Below, piece by piece: positions 52,942-61,347 of a stretch of 64,000 nucleotides of DNA. The position numbers and the translations under genes are program-made. The stretch's first letter is position 1; every line of letters starts with the position of its first letter. The stretch is from Lentzea flava (GTDB taxonomy: Bacteria > Actinomycetota > Actinomycetes > Mycobacteriales > Pseudonocardiaceae). The notes beneath the pieces are model-generated. The model was not told where the DNA came from. It saw only the letters and a program-made list of their open reading frames with translations, and did no database searches. Where the stretch lies: the NCBI RefSeq assembly GCF_014648475.1, contig NZ_BMRE01000014.1:103327-167326 (forward strand), read 5' to 3'.

Positions 52942-53250
52942 GTGCTCAAGGCAGTCCATCAAGCCCACGAGCACCAGGACACCCCGCCGATTACCGCCTT
53001 GATTCCACAGGCGCGGCGAGAGCAGGGCCTCACCCAGCGCGAACTCGCGGACCTGTTGTGCGAGATCTCACAAAACGACAGCGTCACCCGTGAAGAAGTG
53101 TCGAGATGGGAACGCGGCAAACGCATTCCCGGCCCCTACTGGCGTGCCTGGATCAGCGCGGCGCTGGATGTGCCGCACGCCGAGGTCGACCGGGCCGCGG
53201 TGGTCGAACGGGAATCCCGCAGGACACGCAACTCAGACCACTCCCACTAG
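52942..53250 (+). CDS. XRE family helix-turn-helix protein
   Basis: A 102-aa protein with a cro/cI-type HTH at about residues 20-70 (LIPQARREQGLTQRELADLL, SVTREEVSRWERGKRIP). The short basic C-terminus has no second domain. GTG 52942 is chosen because GGAG lies 7 nt upstream; an in-frame GTG at 52900 is the alternative. Target unknown. The 250-bp spacer before it contains a 10-bp palindrome TCCGATCGGA (52809-52818) of unclear use. Confidence 0.75.
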   Translation: MLKAVHQAHEHQDTPPITALIPQARREQGLTQRELADLLCEISQNDSVTREEVSRWERGKRIPGPYWRAWISAALDVPHAEVDRAAVVERESRRTRNSDHSH

Positions 53251-53257
53251 CGGAGTG

Positions 53258-53282
53258 CGGGCAGACGGCAGGGGTCTGCCCG
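53258..53282 (+). terminator. hairpin after XRE gene
   Basis: CGGGCAGAC (53258-53266) pairs perfectly with GTCTGCCCG (53274-53282) around a 7-nt loop. No T-run. Confidence 0.55.
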
Positions 53283-53375
53283 CCCGCGGAAAAGAGGGAG
53301 GGCGGCGTCACAGCGTCACTCGTACGGGGCACGCGATGGCGTCGCCCTCCCCACAAGTCCCAGGTGGTAAGGACC

Positions 53376-53430
53376 TTTGGCCCCCTGTGCGCTCGCGCAC
53401 AGGGGGCCAAACTGCGTAATGTGGCCCCCT
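53376..53430 (+). promoter_or_regulatory. mutually exclusive hairpin leader (attenuator-like)
   Basis: A perfect 16-bp stem (53376-53391 with 53396-53411) and CTCG loop precede the lamin-tail gene. Its right arm segment AGGGGGCCA (53401-53409) can instead pair with TGGCCCCCT (53422-53430), which covers the proposed GTG start. The two folds exclude each other. Confidence 0.55.
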
Positions 53431-53939
53431 TAGTGAACACCGTTGGAACGTTGCTGTTACTCGCCGGAAGCTCGTTCGGCAGCACCCCAGGGGTATCTCC
53501 TGTGAAAGTGAACGAGATCGCACTCGGGGCGAGCGGATTCGTCGAACTGCGCAACACCGGCTCCACCACCACAGACGTCGGAGGATGGACGATCCAGGCG
53601 TGCGCCGGACGCACTCCGCGAATTCTCGCCACCATCCCACCCAACAGCGTGCTGCCACCGGGTGAATACTTCGTGATAGTCGGGAGCGCGTTCAGCGGAA
53701 CGGTCCCGAACGGTCTCGTCGTGGACAGCGTGGACGGCACCGGCGTAATCGCCCGAAACCGGTACGGAGCGCACGCCGACAGCGTCGGACTGAGCTCCTC
53801 GTCACCGTGCAGCGAAGACGGCGCCGCGCAGCCCTGTGCCGATTCCGCACTGGGCCGCGACGGCGAGTCCCGCGACACCGACCACAACTCGATCGACTTC
53901 AGCTGCCGCATTCCTTCTCCAGGAGAAAACAATCTGTAA
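53421..53939 (+). CDS. secreted lamin-tail-domain protein, first of pair
   Basis: A 172-aa secreted protein. A hydrophobic signal segment (residues about 5-21, VNTVGTLLLLAGSSFG) is followed by a lamin-tail domain (LTD) with VKVNEIALGASGFVELRNTG and VGGWTIQA, the Ig-like beta strands of the family. LTDs bind DNA or cell-surface ligands; here the role is unknown. Starts at GTG 53421 or GTG 53433 are possible; if 53421 is used, codon 4 is the rare TTA. A paralogous LTD gene follows. The leader folds into alternative hairpins. Confidence 0.72.
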   Translation: MAPLVNTVGTLLLLAGSSFGSTPGVSPVKVNEIALGASGFVELRNTGSTTTDVGGWTIQACAGRTPRILATIPPNSVLPPGEYFVIVGSAFSGTVPNGLVVDSVDGTGVIARNRYGAHADSVGLSSSSPCSEDGAAQPCADSALGRDGESRDTDHNSIDFSCRIPSPGENNL

Positions 53940-54075
53940 CCTATCGGAAATGGCCCCTTTCGAGTCCGAACGAATGCGAGCAAAGTCAGTCCCGGCGGCA
54001 AGACAGGCTGTTCCCCAGGCCAGATGTGCCGCCTGCGAGAAATACCCCGAATTCACTTCTCGAAGGGACAAGACA

Positions 54076-54711
54076 ATGCGTCGTCTGCTGGGCGGAGCCG
54101 CTTCGCTCGCATTCGCGAGCATGATCGCGTTCTCGGGTCTGGCGACCGCCGCCGACGAGCCCGAGGCGCCCGAGGTCATGCAGCTTCCGTCAGTGCTGAT
54201 CAACGAGGTCTCCACGATGGGTCCGAACGGCCCGCTCGACGAGGCCATCGAGATCGTCAACCTCTCCAGCGAGCAGGTCCAGCTGACCAACTGGGTCGTG
54301 AAGATCTACAACCAGCGCAACGAGGTCATCCAGACGATCCCGCTGACCGACGTCACCGGCCAGCCGCTCACGCTGGCTCCGGCCAACAACGTCGGCAGCA
54401 CGCTGGTGCTGACGGGCGCCGAGTTCTCCGGCACCACCTCGACGCCGAACGTTCTCCCCGTGCGTTTCCTCGGTGACGAAGGCATCCCGACGCTCGGCGG
54501 CGTCGCGATCTTCGGCAGCATGGCCCCCACCGCCTTCAAGATCGACGGTGTCGCATTCTCCGCTCCGGTGACCGCGGCGAAGGAAGGCGTGCACGCGCAG
54601 CCCGAGAACCAGCGCACCGCGCAGCTCGCGGGTTCGAACACGCGCAACCTGCTGAACCAGGACACCAACAACAACCAGCGCGACTTCTCGCTGCAGGAGC
54701 GCACCTTCTGA
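54076..54711 (+). CDS. secreted lamin-tail-domain protein, second of pair
   Basis: A 211-aa secreted protein with signal peptide residues about 1-26 (ASMIAFSGLATAADE). The LTD (about residues 40-170) has VLINEVSTMGPNGPLDEAIEIVN and VQLTNWVVKIYNQ. The Asn/Gln-rich C-terminus (NLLNQDTNNNQRDFS) resembles that of other actinobacterial LTD proteins. ATG 54076 has GAAGGGA 8 nt upstream. It forms an adjacent pair with the LTD gene at 53421. Function unknown. Confidence 0.8.
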   Translation: MRRLLGGAASLAFASMIAFSGLATAADEPEAPEVMQLPSVLINEVSTMGPNGPLDEAIEIVNLSSEQVQLTNWVVKIYNQRNEVIQTIPLTDVTGQPLTLAPANNVGSTLVLTGAEFSGTTSTPNVLPVRFLGDEGIPTLGGVAIFGSMAPTAFKIDGVAFSAPVTAAKEGVHAQPENQRTAQLAGSNTRNLLNQDTNNNQRDFSLQERTF

Positions 54712-54747
54712 TCAACTCGCTCTGACCACTGAGCGGGTGCACACGAA

Positions 54748-54782
54748 GTGCCCGGGCCGCCGCCCCTCGGCGTCCCGGGCAC
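54748..54782 (+). terminator. terminator after LTD pair
   Basis: GTGCCCGGG (54748-54756) pairs with CCCGGGCAC (54774-54782), with an inner CGCCG/CGGCG stem. No T-run. Confidence 0.7.
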
Positions 54783-54894
54783 GTCCGTGCGTGGCGCGAA
54801 GTCGCCAACGGCGACTAACCGCCGCTTCCTGCTGTTTCCCAACGATTTCCCGGCCCCTCATCCTGCTGTGACCTGATCACCGTGGGAGGGCGCC

Positions 54895-57800
54895 GTGATT
54901 CGACACGTTCTGGCACTTGCCATCGCCGCCGCGACGCTGGGTGCTCCGCCCGCGTCCGCCGCACCACCGTCACCGCCGGCACAGACCTCCGAGGCCTCGC
55001 ACCGGATCACGCTCATCACCGGTGACGTCGTCGACTACACCGAACGCTCGGACGGGCGGAAGGTCGCGCAGATCCACGCCGCTCCGCGCGACGGCGAGCA
55101 ACCGATCTTCCACACGATGACGACGGCAGACGGCCTGCACGTCTACCCGTCGGACGCGATGGGAGCCATCACGTCGGGCACCGTCGAACGCACCCTCTTC
55201 AACGTCACGAAACTCGTGCACACCGGCCAGTCCGACGACCACACGACCACGGTCCCGGTGCTGCTGACCGGCGGCTTCTCGGCCAACGCGCACACCCGCA
55301 TCCGCAGCATCAACACGTCTGGCATCCGGGTCGAGAAGACGAAGGCACGCGAGTTCTGGCGTTCATTGGACATGAGCGCGAAGTCGGGCGTGCGGGTGAA
55401 GTACGACCGCCCGATCCACATCACGCTCGACCAGACCACCAGGCAGATCGGTGCTCCCGCGGCCTGGAGCGCGGGCTTCGACGGCAAGGACGTCACGGTC
55501 GCCGTCGTGGACACCGGTATCGACGCGAACCACCCCGATGTCGCCGGGAAGATCACCGCGGCGGAGAACTTCTCCAGCGAGCCTGACGTCGTCGACCGGC
55601 ACGGCCACGGCACCCACGTCGCCTCGACCATCGCGGGCACCGGCCAGGGTTCCGCCGGCAAGTACCAAGGCGTTGCCCCCGCGGCGAAACTCGTGATCGC
55701 CAAGGTGTTCAACGGCGCGGGTGAGGCCGACACGTCCCAGGTGCTGGCCGGCATCGAGTGGGCGGCCCGCTCGGGCGCGAAGATCGTCAACCTCAGTCTG
55801 GGTGGCGAGGTCACCGACGGCACGGACGAGCTGAGCGCGCTGGTCGACCGGCTGTCCGCCGAGACGGGCGTGCTGTTCGTGGTGGCCGCGGGCAACAACG
55901 GCCCGGCCGGCCGCTCGGTCACCTCGCCCGGTGCCGCCGCCTCGGCGCTCACCGTCGGCGCGGTCGACCGGCAGAACAAGCTCGCCCCGTTCAGCAGCAC
56001 CGGACCACGCATCGGCGACGCGCTGGCGAAGCCCGAGATCAACGCGCCAGGAGTCGGTGTCGTGGCGGCGAGGGCGGCGGGAACGGGCATGGGCGCTCCC
56101 GTGAGCGACACCTACACGGCCGCGTCGGGCACGTCGATGGCCACCCCGCACGTCGCGGGCGCGGCCGCGCTGCTCGCCCAGCAGCACCCCGACTGGACGG
56201 CGCAGACGTTGAAGAACGCGCTGGTCACGAGCGCTGTCGACGTCGGCATGCCGTGGTACGAACAGGGAGCGGGCCGGCTCGACGTGGCCAGGGCGATCAA
56301 GCAGACCGCCACCGCCACCGCGTCGGCGAGCTTCGGCCGCTACGACCGCGGCGCACGTGGCGTGCTGACCAGGGAACTGCAGTACGTCAACGACTCCGCC
56401 GCCCCGCTGACGCTCGACCTCGCCCCGGACATCAAGGGCTGGGACGGGAAGTCGACGACCGGGTTCAAGCTCAACACCACGAAGCTCACCATCCCGGCCA
56501 ACAGCAAGGCATCGGCCGTGCTCACCCTCGATCCCGAGGTCGGCCCCGCCGGTGTGTACGGCGGCGTGGTCACGGCCACCGCGACCGGGGTCAGTCTCCG
56601 CACGCCGGTCAGCGTTTACGAGGCACCGCAGACGTTCCCGGTGTCGGTGCACGTGCGTGACGCCGCCGGGCGCCCACCGGCACCGGCGCTCGGTCAGCTG
56701 ATCGACGACTCCAACGGCGGCGACGACGTCAACGACCCGTTCGACGAGATCGTCAGCTACTACTTCGAGGTCGTCAACGGCGAAGGCGTCGCCAACGTGC
56801 CGAGCGGCCGCTATTCCGCGATCTCGTGGGCGACCGAGAACACGGCCGGTGTGCGCCGCTGGTCCGCTCTCGCCGCGCCCGAGCTGACCGTCACGGGCGC
56901 CTCCGAGGTCTCGCTCGACGGGCAGAAGACGGTGCCGATCGAGGTCGTGCCACCCGGTCCTGCCGAGCTGCGCGACCGCACCGTGACGATGCGCCGCGTC
57001 CTGCCCGCGGACGGCGAGAAGCAACCGTTGATCATCGAAACGGCCGCTGTCCTCGGCACGGCACCGTGGGAAATCCGCGCCACTCCCGCCGTCGCGGCGA
57101 AGAAGGGCGCGATCTCGTTGCAGGACAACGTGACGCTGCAGACCTCGACGGTCACCGCGACGGCGGGCGGCAGGACGCTGGTCACCGACGGCGACGTGGG
57201 CGTGCTGTCCGCGAAGTGGGCGGGCGACCGCGACCTGACCATCGGCGGGGACACCGCGCTGGTGAAGATCAAGCCCGACACCCCTGCGAACATGGTGAAA
57301 GCGGCCAACACCGCCGCCACCACGGCCGCGCAGGCCGGCAAGAAGGCGATCGTGTCCTATGTGGACTCACCAGGTGCGCTCGCGCTCACCGGGCTGTCCA
57401 GCGCGGCGCTGCCGTCGTTGAGCGTCAGCAACGCCGACGGCGAGTTCCTCGCGAAGCAGACGGCGCTGAAGCTGAGCATCAAGCCCGGCCCGGAGGCCGT
57501 GTTCAACCTGAGTTACCTCGACGCCAACGGAATCCCGGCCGACCACCGCAGGACCGTCGACCCCGCGAAGCTGATCAAACGCCAGACCTCCTACCACACC
57601 GACAAACCCGGTCTGTCAGTGCAGAAGACGTGGTACCCGTTCCCGACCGGCCTGTGGCAGTCGATGATCCTGCGCGGCACCACGTTCACGCCGCCCGCCG
57701 CGTGGACCGAGTACATCGGGCCGGGCGACGACAGGATCGTGTGGAAGCGGCACGTGACGCTGAGCGGCCTCGACGCCAAGGGCCAGCGCGCCGCGATGAC

Positions 57801-58641
57801 CATGTTCCAGGAGAACGTGTTCCGCGAGGGCGCCGCTCCGGCCACCGAGCGGTGGTTCGCGGGCCCGATGCACAGCACGGCGGTCGAGCTGCAGTCCGAC
57901 CACCCGGCCCGTTACCCGGCCGCGGGCGGCGCGTGGCGGCAGCTGTGCTCGAACTGCCGGGCGGGCGACACGTTCGTCCCGGCGCTGCAGTGGACCGACG
58001 GCACCCCGGGCCACTACACAAACCCCTACCAGAACAGCAAGTTCTTCACGACGACCAAGGTCAGGCTGTTCCGCGGTGACACGGAGATCCCCGCCACCCA
58101 GGAACCGCTGGCGTTCTACCCGACGTTCCAGATGGTCGCGGAGAAAGCGTCCTACCGCCTGGAGACGGTCGAGACCCAGGCACCGGGAGCGGTGGCGGGG
58201 GCGATCAACCCCGTGCTGTTCACGCTCGCCCCGCGCACCGAGACCACCTGGACGTTCCAGTCCTTCCGCTCGCAGAACCCGCCTCCGCTCGGGTACTCGT
58301 GCCACGGCGGGCAGGCGACCTGTCAGTTCCAGCCGCTCATCCGGCTCCGCCACGACCTGCCGCTCGACCTCATGAACTCCGCACCGGCCGGCAAACCGTT
58401 CGTCTACCACGTGCGCGCCTCCTCCACCGGCGCACCCGTGACGCTGGTGAAGGTGCAGTGGTCGGCGGACGAGGGCAAGACGTGGCGGCAGGCCGCGATC
58501 GAACCGAGCGGCGACCGCTGGCAGGTCACCGTCGACAACCCCGGCGGCGACGTCTGGCTGCGCACCGAGGCCAGGGACGGCGCGGGGAACACGGTCACGC
58601 AAACGATGCAGAAGGCGTTCCGGACTCACTCCGGCGGTTAG
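54895..58641 (+). CDS. secreted S8 family (subtilisin-like) serine peptidase, multidomain
   Basis: A 1248-aa secreted protease with signal peptide residues about 1-22. The S8 catalytic domain (about 195-430) has Asp206 in VVDTGIDANHPD, His238 in HGHGTHVAS, oxyanion Asn334 in AAGNNGP, and Ser414 in SGTSMATPHVAG. Residues 36-190 are a prodomain-like region. A long C-terminal beta-rich region, about 800 residues, lacks recognised domains apart from Ig-like stretches. It degrades extracellular protein. The GTG start has GGGAGGG 4 nt upstream. Its stop lies in a palindromic element. Confidence 0.87.
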   Translation: MIRHVLALAIAAATLGAPPASAAPPSPPAQTSEASHRITLITGDVVDYTERSDGRKVAQIHAAPRDGEQPIFHTMTTADGLHVYPSDAMGAITSGTVERTLFNVTKLVHTGQSDDHTTTVPVLLTGGFSANAHTRIRSINTSGIRVEKTKAREFWRSLDMSAKSGVRVKYDRPIHITLDQTTRQIGAPAAWSAGFDGKDVTVAVVDTGIDANHPDVAGKITAAENFSSEPDVVDRHGHGTHVASTIAGTGQGSAGKYQGVAPAAKLVIAKVFNGAGEADTSQVLAGIEWAARSGAKIVNLSLGGEVTDGTDELSALVDRLSAETGVLFVVAAGNNGPAGRSVTSPGAAASALTVGAVDRQNKLAPFSSTGPRIGDALAKPEINAPGVGVVAARAAGTGMGAPVSDTYTAASGTSMATPHVAGAAALLAQQHPDWTAQTLKNALVTSAVDVGMPWYEQGAGRLDVARAIKQTATATASASFGRYDRGARGVLTRELQYVNDSAAPLTLDLAPDIKGWDGKSTTGFKLNTTKLTIPANSKASAVLTLDPEVGPAGVYGGVVTATATGVSLRTPVSVYEAPQTFPVSVHVRDAAGRPPAPALGQLIDDSNGGDDVNDPFDEIVSYYFEVVNGEGVANVPSGRYSAISWATENTAGVRRWSALAAPELTVTGASEVSLDGQKTVPIEVVPPGPAELRDRTVTMRRVLPADGEKQPLIIETAAVLGTAPWEIRATPAVAAKKGAISLQDNVTLQTSTVTATAGGRTLVTDGDVGVLSAKWAGDRDLTIGGDTALVKIKPDTPANMVKAANTAATTAAQAGKKAIVSYVDSPGALALTGLSSAALPSLSVSNADGEFLAKQTALKLSIKPGPEAVFNLSYLDANGIPADHRRTVDPAKLIKRQTSYHTDKPGLSVQKTWYPFPTGLWQSMILRGTTFTPPAAWTEYIGPGDDRIVWKRHVTLSGLDAKGQRAAMTMFQENVFREGAAPATERWFAGPMHSTAVELQSDHPARYPAAGGAWRQLCSNCRAGDTFVPALQWTDGTPGHYTNPYQNSKFFTTTKVRLFRGDTEIPATQEPLAFYPTFQMVAEKASYRLETVETQAPGAVAGAINPVLFTLAPRTETTWTFQSFRSQNPPPLGYSCHGGQATCQFQPLIRLRHDLPLDLMNSAPAGKPFVYHVRASSTGAPVTLVKVQWSADEGKTWRQAAIEPSGDRWQVTVDNPGGDVWLRTEARDGAGNTVTQTMQKAFRTHSGG

Positions 58642-58807
58642 GGCCTGTATCGGGGTCCCGTTCGATGAGAGTCGCGTCTGAGGTGGTTTCTGGTGGTGCG
58701 GCCGGACGACTCGCATACCGGTGTTGTATGTGGGTCGTCCGGCCGTGCCGCCAGGGGCCGCCTCAGGCCCGGCTATCGCGAACATGGACCCCGATACAGG
58801 CCCTAAC
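58637..58807. mobile_element. 171-bp palindromic MITE-like element between convergent genes
   Basis: Terminal arms 58637-58658 and 58786-58807 are perfect inverted repeats. Inner arms 58676-58710 and 58734-58768 match over 35 bp except eight positions, all of which pair as G-U in + strand RNA. TA dinucleotides flank GGGCCTG/CAGGCCC ends, suggesting a TA target duplication. Both convergent genes end with TAG inside its outermost bases, so it also supplies the stops and probable terminators. Confidence 0.65.
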
Positions 58808-59765
58808 GCGGGGGTAGCAGGGAACTCGCGCCTCGCGCCGCAGCGCGCAGACCCGCCTGAAAACGGGTCTGCGCGCCCAGCTCCGTCATCAACCTGTGCA
58901 GCCGCCGCTGGAACGTCCGGTAGCTCAGCCCGAGCTGTTTCGCGATGCTGCGATCCGGCAGCCCGGTCGCGAGCAGCGCCAGCAGCCGCGCGTCCGCGAT
59001 CGAGACCTCGTTGCTGGTCGGCTGGCCGGGCAACGACAACGGCACCGCGTCCTCCCACAGCCGCGCGAACAGGGCCCCGAGCGAGTCCAGCAACGCCGAC
59101 CGGTGCACGATCACCGCGCTCTCCAGCGTCGTCTCCGTGCTGTGCAACGGGATCAGCCCCAGGTGCGCGTCGGCGAGGATCATCTTCGTGGGCGCCTCGG
59201 CGACGACCCGTGCCTCCTCTCCCAGTGACAGCCCCATTTCGAGGTCGGCGCGCAGGTCGTGCATCTCCAGGGCCTGGCGCTCGTAGATCCCGCGGAACCG
59301 CACACCCCGGTTCAGCAGCTCCTCCTCGACGGGGTGCAACGCCGTGGGCGCCTTGGCGTACGGCGGCTTGTCCACGAAGCAGACCTCGTGCCGGGCCGTG
59401 CGCATCACCTGGTCGACGCGGCGCGAGATCGCCTCCGGCCCGTGCACGACCTCGACCAGGTCGGCGGGAGCGCGCACACCGGCCGCGCGTTCGTACCGCA
59501 CCTGCAGCTCCCCGGCCAGCAACCGGTCCCGCCGCAGATCGTCCTCCCTGCGCAGGAAGTGCGTCGCCAGCGCGACATCCGGGGCCACCGCCGTGTGCAG
59601 CCCGTTGACCTGGTGGACGAACCCGAGCTCGGTCAACGACTTCAGCGCGGTCCGCACCGTCCGCTCCGCCAGTTCCGTCGCAAGACAAAGCTCCGTCACA
59701 CCGAGTTGGTACGAGTCCACGAGCGTCTCGTAGACCGTGAGTTCCGCCGGACGCAAACCGAGCAC
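58803..59765 (-). CDS. TrmB-like/LuxR-type transcriptional regulator
   Basis: A 320-aa regulator. The N-terminus has a TrmB-type winged HTH (residues about 1-60, VYETLVDSYQLGVTELCLATELAERTV). A phospholipase-D-like/TrmB effector region follows, and the C-terminus ends in a LuxR-type HTH (about 265-315, LLALLATGLPDRSIAKQLGLSYRTFQRRL). This architecture is common in actinobacterial regulators near secreted enzymes. It is divergent from the GH28 operon, with an AAGGTT/AACCTT inverted repeat in the spacer, so it probably controls it. The stop lies in the palindromic element. Confidence 0.8.
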   Translation of the reverse strand: MLGLRPAELTVYETLVDSYQLGVTELCLATELAERTVRTALKSLTELGFVHQVNGLHTAVAPDVALATHFLRREDDLRRDRLLAGELQVRYERAAGVRAPADLVEVVHGPEAISRRVDQVMRTARHEVCFVDKPPYAKAPTALHPVEEELLNRGVRFRGIYERQALEMHDLRADLEMGLSLGEEARVVAEAPTKMILADAHLGLIPLHSTETTLESAVIVHRSALLDSLGALFARLWEDAVPLSLPGQPTSNEVSIADARLLALLATGLPDRSIAKQLGLSYRTFQRRLHRLMTELGAQTRFQAGLRAAARGASSLLPPR

Positions 59766-59833
59766 GCAAGCCAGTATGCCGACTTCGGGCAGCCGTTGAC
59801 GCGGGGCCGGAACGAGGTGTAGACATCGGTTGA

Positions 59834-59854
59834 AAAGGTTTACACAACCTTCTC
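59834..59854. promoter_or_regulatory. inverted repeat in divergent GH28 promoter
   Basis: AAGGTT (59836-59841) and AACCTT (59847-59852) with a 5-bp spacer, extended on each side, lie between the TrmB/LuxR-like and GH28 genes. Likely operator for the regulator. Confidence 0.5.
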
Positions 59855-59909
59855 ATTCCGCCGCCGCCGCTGGCAGTTGTACCAACGCACGCGTGCGAAA
59901 GGACGGCAG

Positions 59910-61334
59910 ATGGAGCCCAACCGCCGCGACTTCCTCAAAGTCGCCGGTGCCACCGCTGGTGTCACGATGTTGCCGGGGTCGTTCCTCTCCACGCCGGTCG
60001 CGTCGGCACAGGCCCACCTGGCGATCCCGATAGCCGAGTCGCCGTGGGACCAGGTGCCCGCGATCCTCGCCAAGATCGTCCCGCCCACGTTCCCCAGCGC
60101 CAGGTTCGACATCACCGCCTACGGCGCGGTCGGCGACGGCAAGACCAAGAACACCGAGGCGTTCCGGAAGGCGATCGAGGCCTGCACCAAGGCGGGTGGC
60201 GGCCACGTCGTCGTGCCGAAGGGCAGCTTCCTCACCGGCGCGATCACGTTGCTGAGCAACGTGAACCTCGTCGTCTCGGAAGGCGCCACCATCAAGTTCT
60301 CCACCGATCCCAAGGACTACCCGCTGGTCTTCACGCGGTGGCAGGGCATCGAGTGCATGAACTTCTCGTCGTTCATCTACGCCCGCAAGGCGGAGAACAT
60401 CGCGATCACGGGACCGGGCCTGATCGACGGCCAGGGCCCGTCCGGCCCGTGGTTCGACTACGACGGCAAGCGGCAGCCCGACTGGGAGCAGCTGCAGAAG
60501 TGGGCGGTGGACAACCGGCCGGTGACGGAGCGGAAGTTCGGCCTTGGCCACTACCTCAAGCCGAACATGATCACGCTCTACGAGTGCAGGAACATCCTCG
60601 TCGAGGGCGTGCGGCTGCGGAACTCGGCGATGTGGAACGTGCACCCGGTGCTGTGCAGCAACGTGACGATCCGCGACATCTTCGTCTACAGCCGCGGCGG
60701 CATGGTCGACGGCTGCGACCCCGAGGCCTCCCAGTACGTGCACATCACGGGCTGCCGGTTCGACTGCGGTGACGACGGCATCGCCATCAAGGCCGGCCGT
60801 GACATCGACGGCCGCCGGGTCGGCGTGGCGAGCGAGAACATCGTCATCGAGAACTGCTCCTTCGAGGGCCGCTGGGGCGCCCTGACGGTCGGCAGCGAGA
60901 TGTCCGGCGGCGTGCGGAACGTGTTCTTCCAGGACTGCACGGTCAAGAAGGGCTCGTCCTACAAGCCGTTCCACGTGCTGTACATCAAGACGAACAAGCG
61001 ACGCGGCGGCACCGTGGAGAACATCCACGCCCGGCGGATCAAGGCGACCGACGTCGACCGCGAGGCGATCATGGTGACGCTGAACTACAGCCTCACCGGT
61101 CCCGGCTACGGCCCGATCGTGAACCCGAAGGTGCAGAACATCACCGCCGACGGCTTCACCGTCAACGGGGTCAAGAAGACGGCCGTCACGCTCGACGGCC
61201 TGGCCGAGTCGCACATCAGGAACGTCGCGATCTCCAACAGCACCTTCACCAACGTCACGACCGCCAAGCCCAGCATCAGGAACGCGGACGGCACCACCTT
61301 CACGAACGTCACCATCAACGGCAAGAAGGTCTGA
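59910..61334 (+). CDS. Tat-exported GH28 glycosidase (polygalacturonase family), copy 1
   Basis: A 474-aa secreted GH28 enzyme. The Tat motif is NRRDFLK (residues 4-10). The right-handed parallel beta-helix begins FDITAYGAVGDGKTKNTEAFRKAIEAC. Family acidic residues lie in MVDGCDPEAS (Asp267/Asp270) and GDDGIAIK (Asp288/Asp289), in place of the NTD and DD of pectinases. Substrates are pectic or related uronic-acid glycans; exo or endo mode is not determined. The ribosome binding site GAAAGGA supports ATG 59910. First gene of the operon with the second GH28 gene. Confidence 0.87.
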   Translation: MEPNRRDFLKVAGATAGVTMLPGSFLSTPVASAQAHLAIPIAESPWDQVPAILAKIVPPTFPSARFDITAYGAVGDGKTKNTEAFRKAIEACTKAGGGHVVVPKGSFLTGAITLLSNVNLVVSEGATIKFSTDPKDYPLVFTRWQGIECMNFSSFIYARKAENIAITGPGLIDGQGPSGPWFDYDGKRQPDWEQLQKWAVDNRPVTERKFGLGHYLKPNMITLYECRNILVEGVRLRNSAMWNVHPVLCSNVTIRDIFVYSRGGMVDGCDPEASQYVHITGCRFDCGDDGIAIKAGRDIDGRRVGVASENIVIENCSFEGRWGALTVGSEMSGGVRNVFFQDCTVKKGSSYKPFHVLYIKTNKRRGGTVENIHARRIKATDVDREAIMVTLNYSLTGPGYGPIVNPKVQNITADGFTVNGVKKTAVTLDGLAESHIRNVAISNSTFTNVTTAKPSIRNADGTTFTNVTINGKKV

Positions 61335-61347
61335 GGAGAGCATCCCC

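Noticed and set aside
55363..57024. 553-aa minus-strand open frame inside the subtilase gene
   Set aside because: Antisense shadow of a gene with intact S8 motifs; no family features or ribosome binding site.
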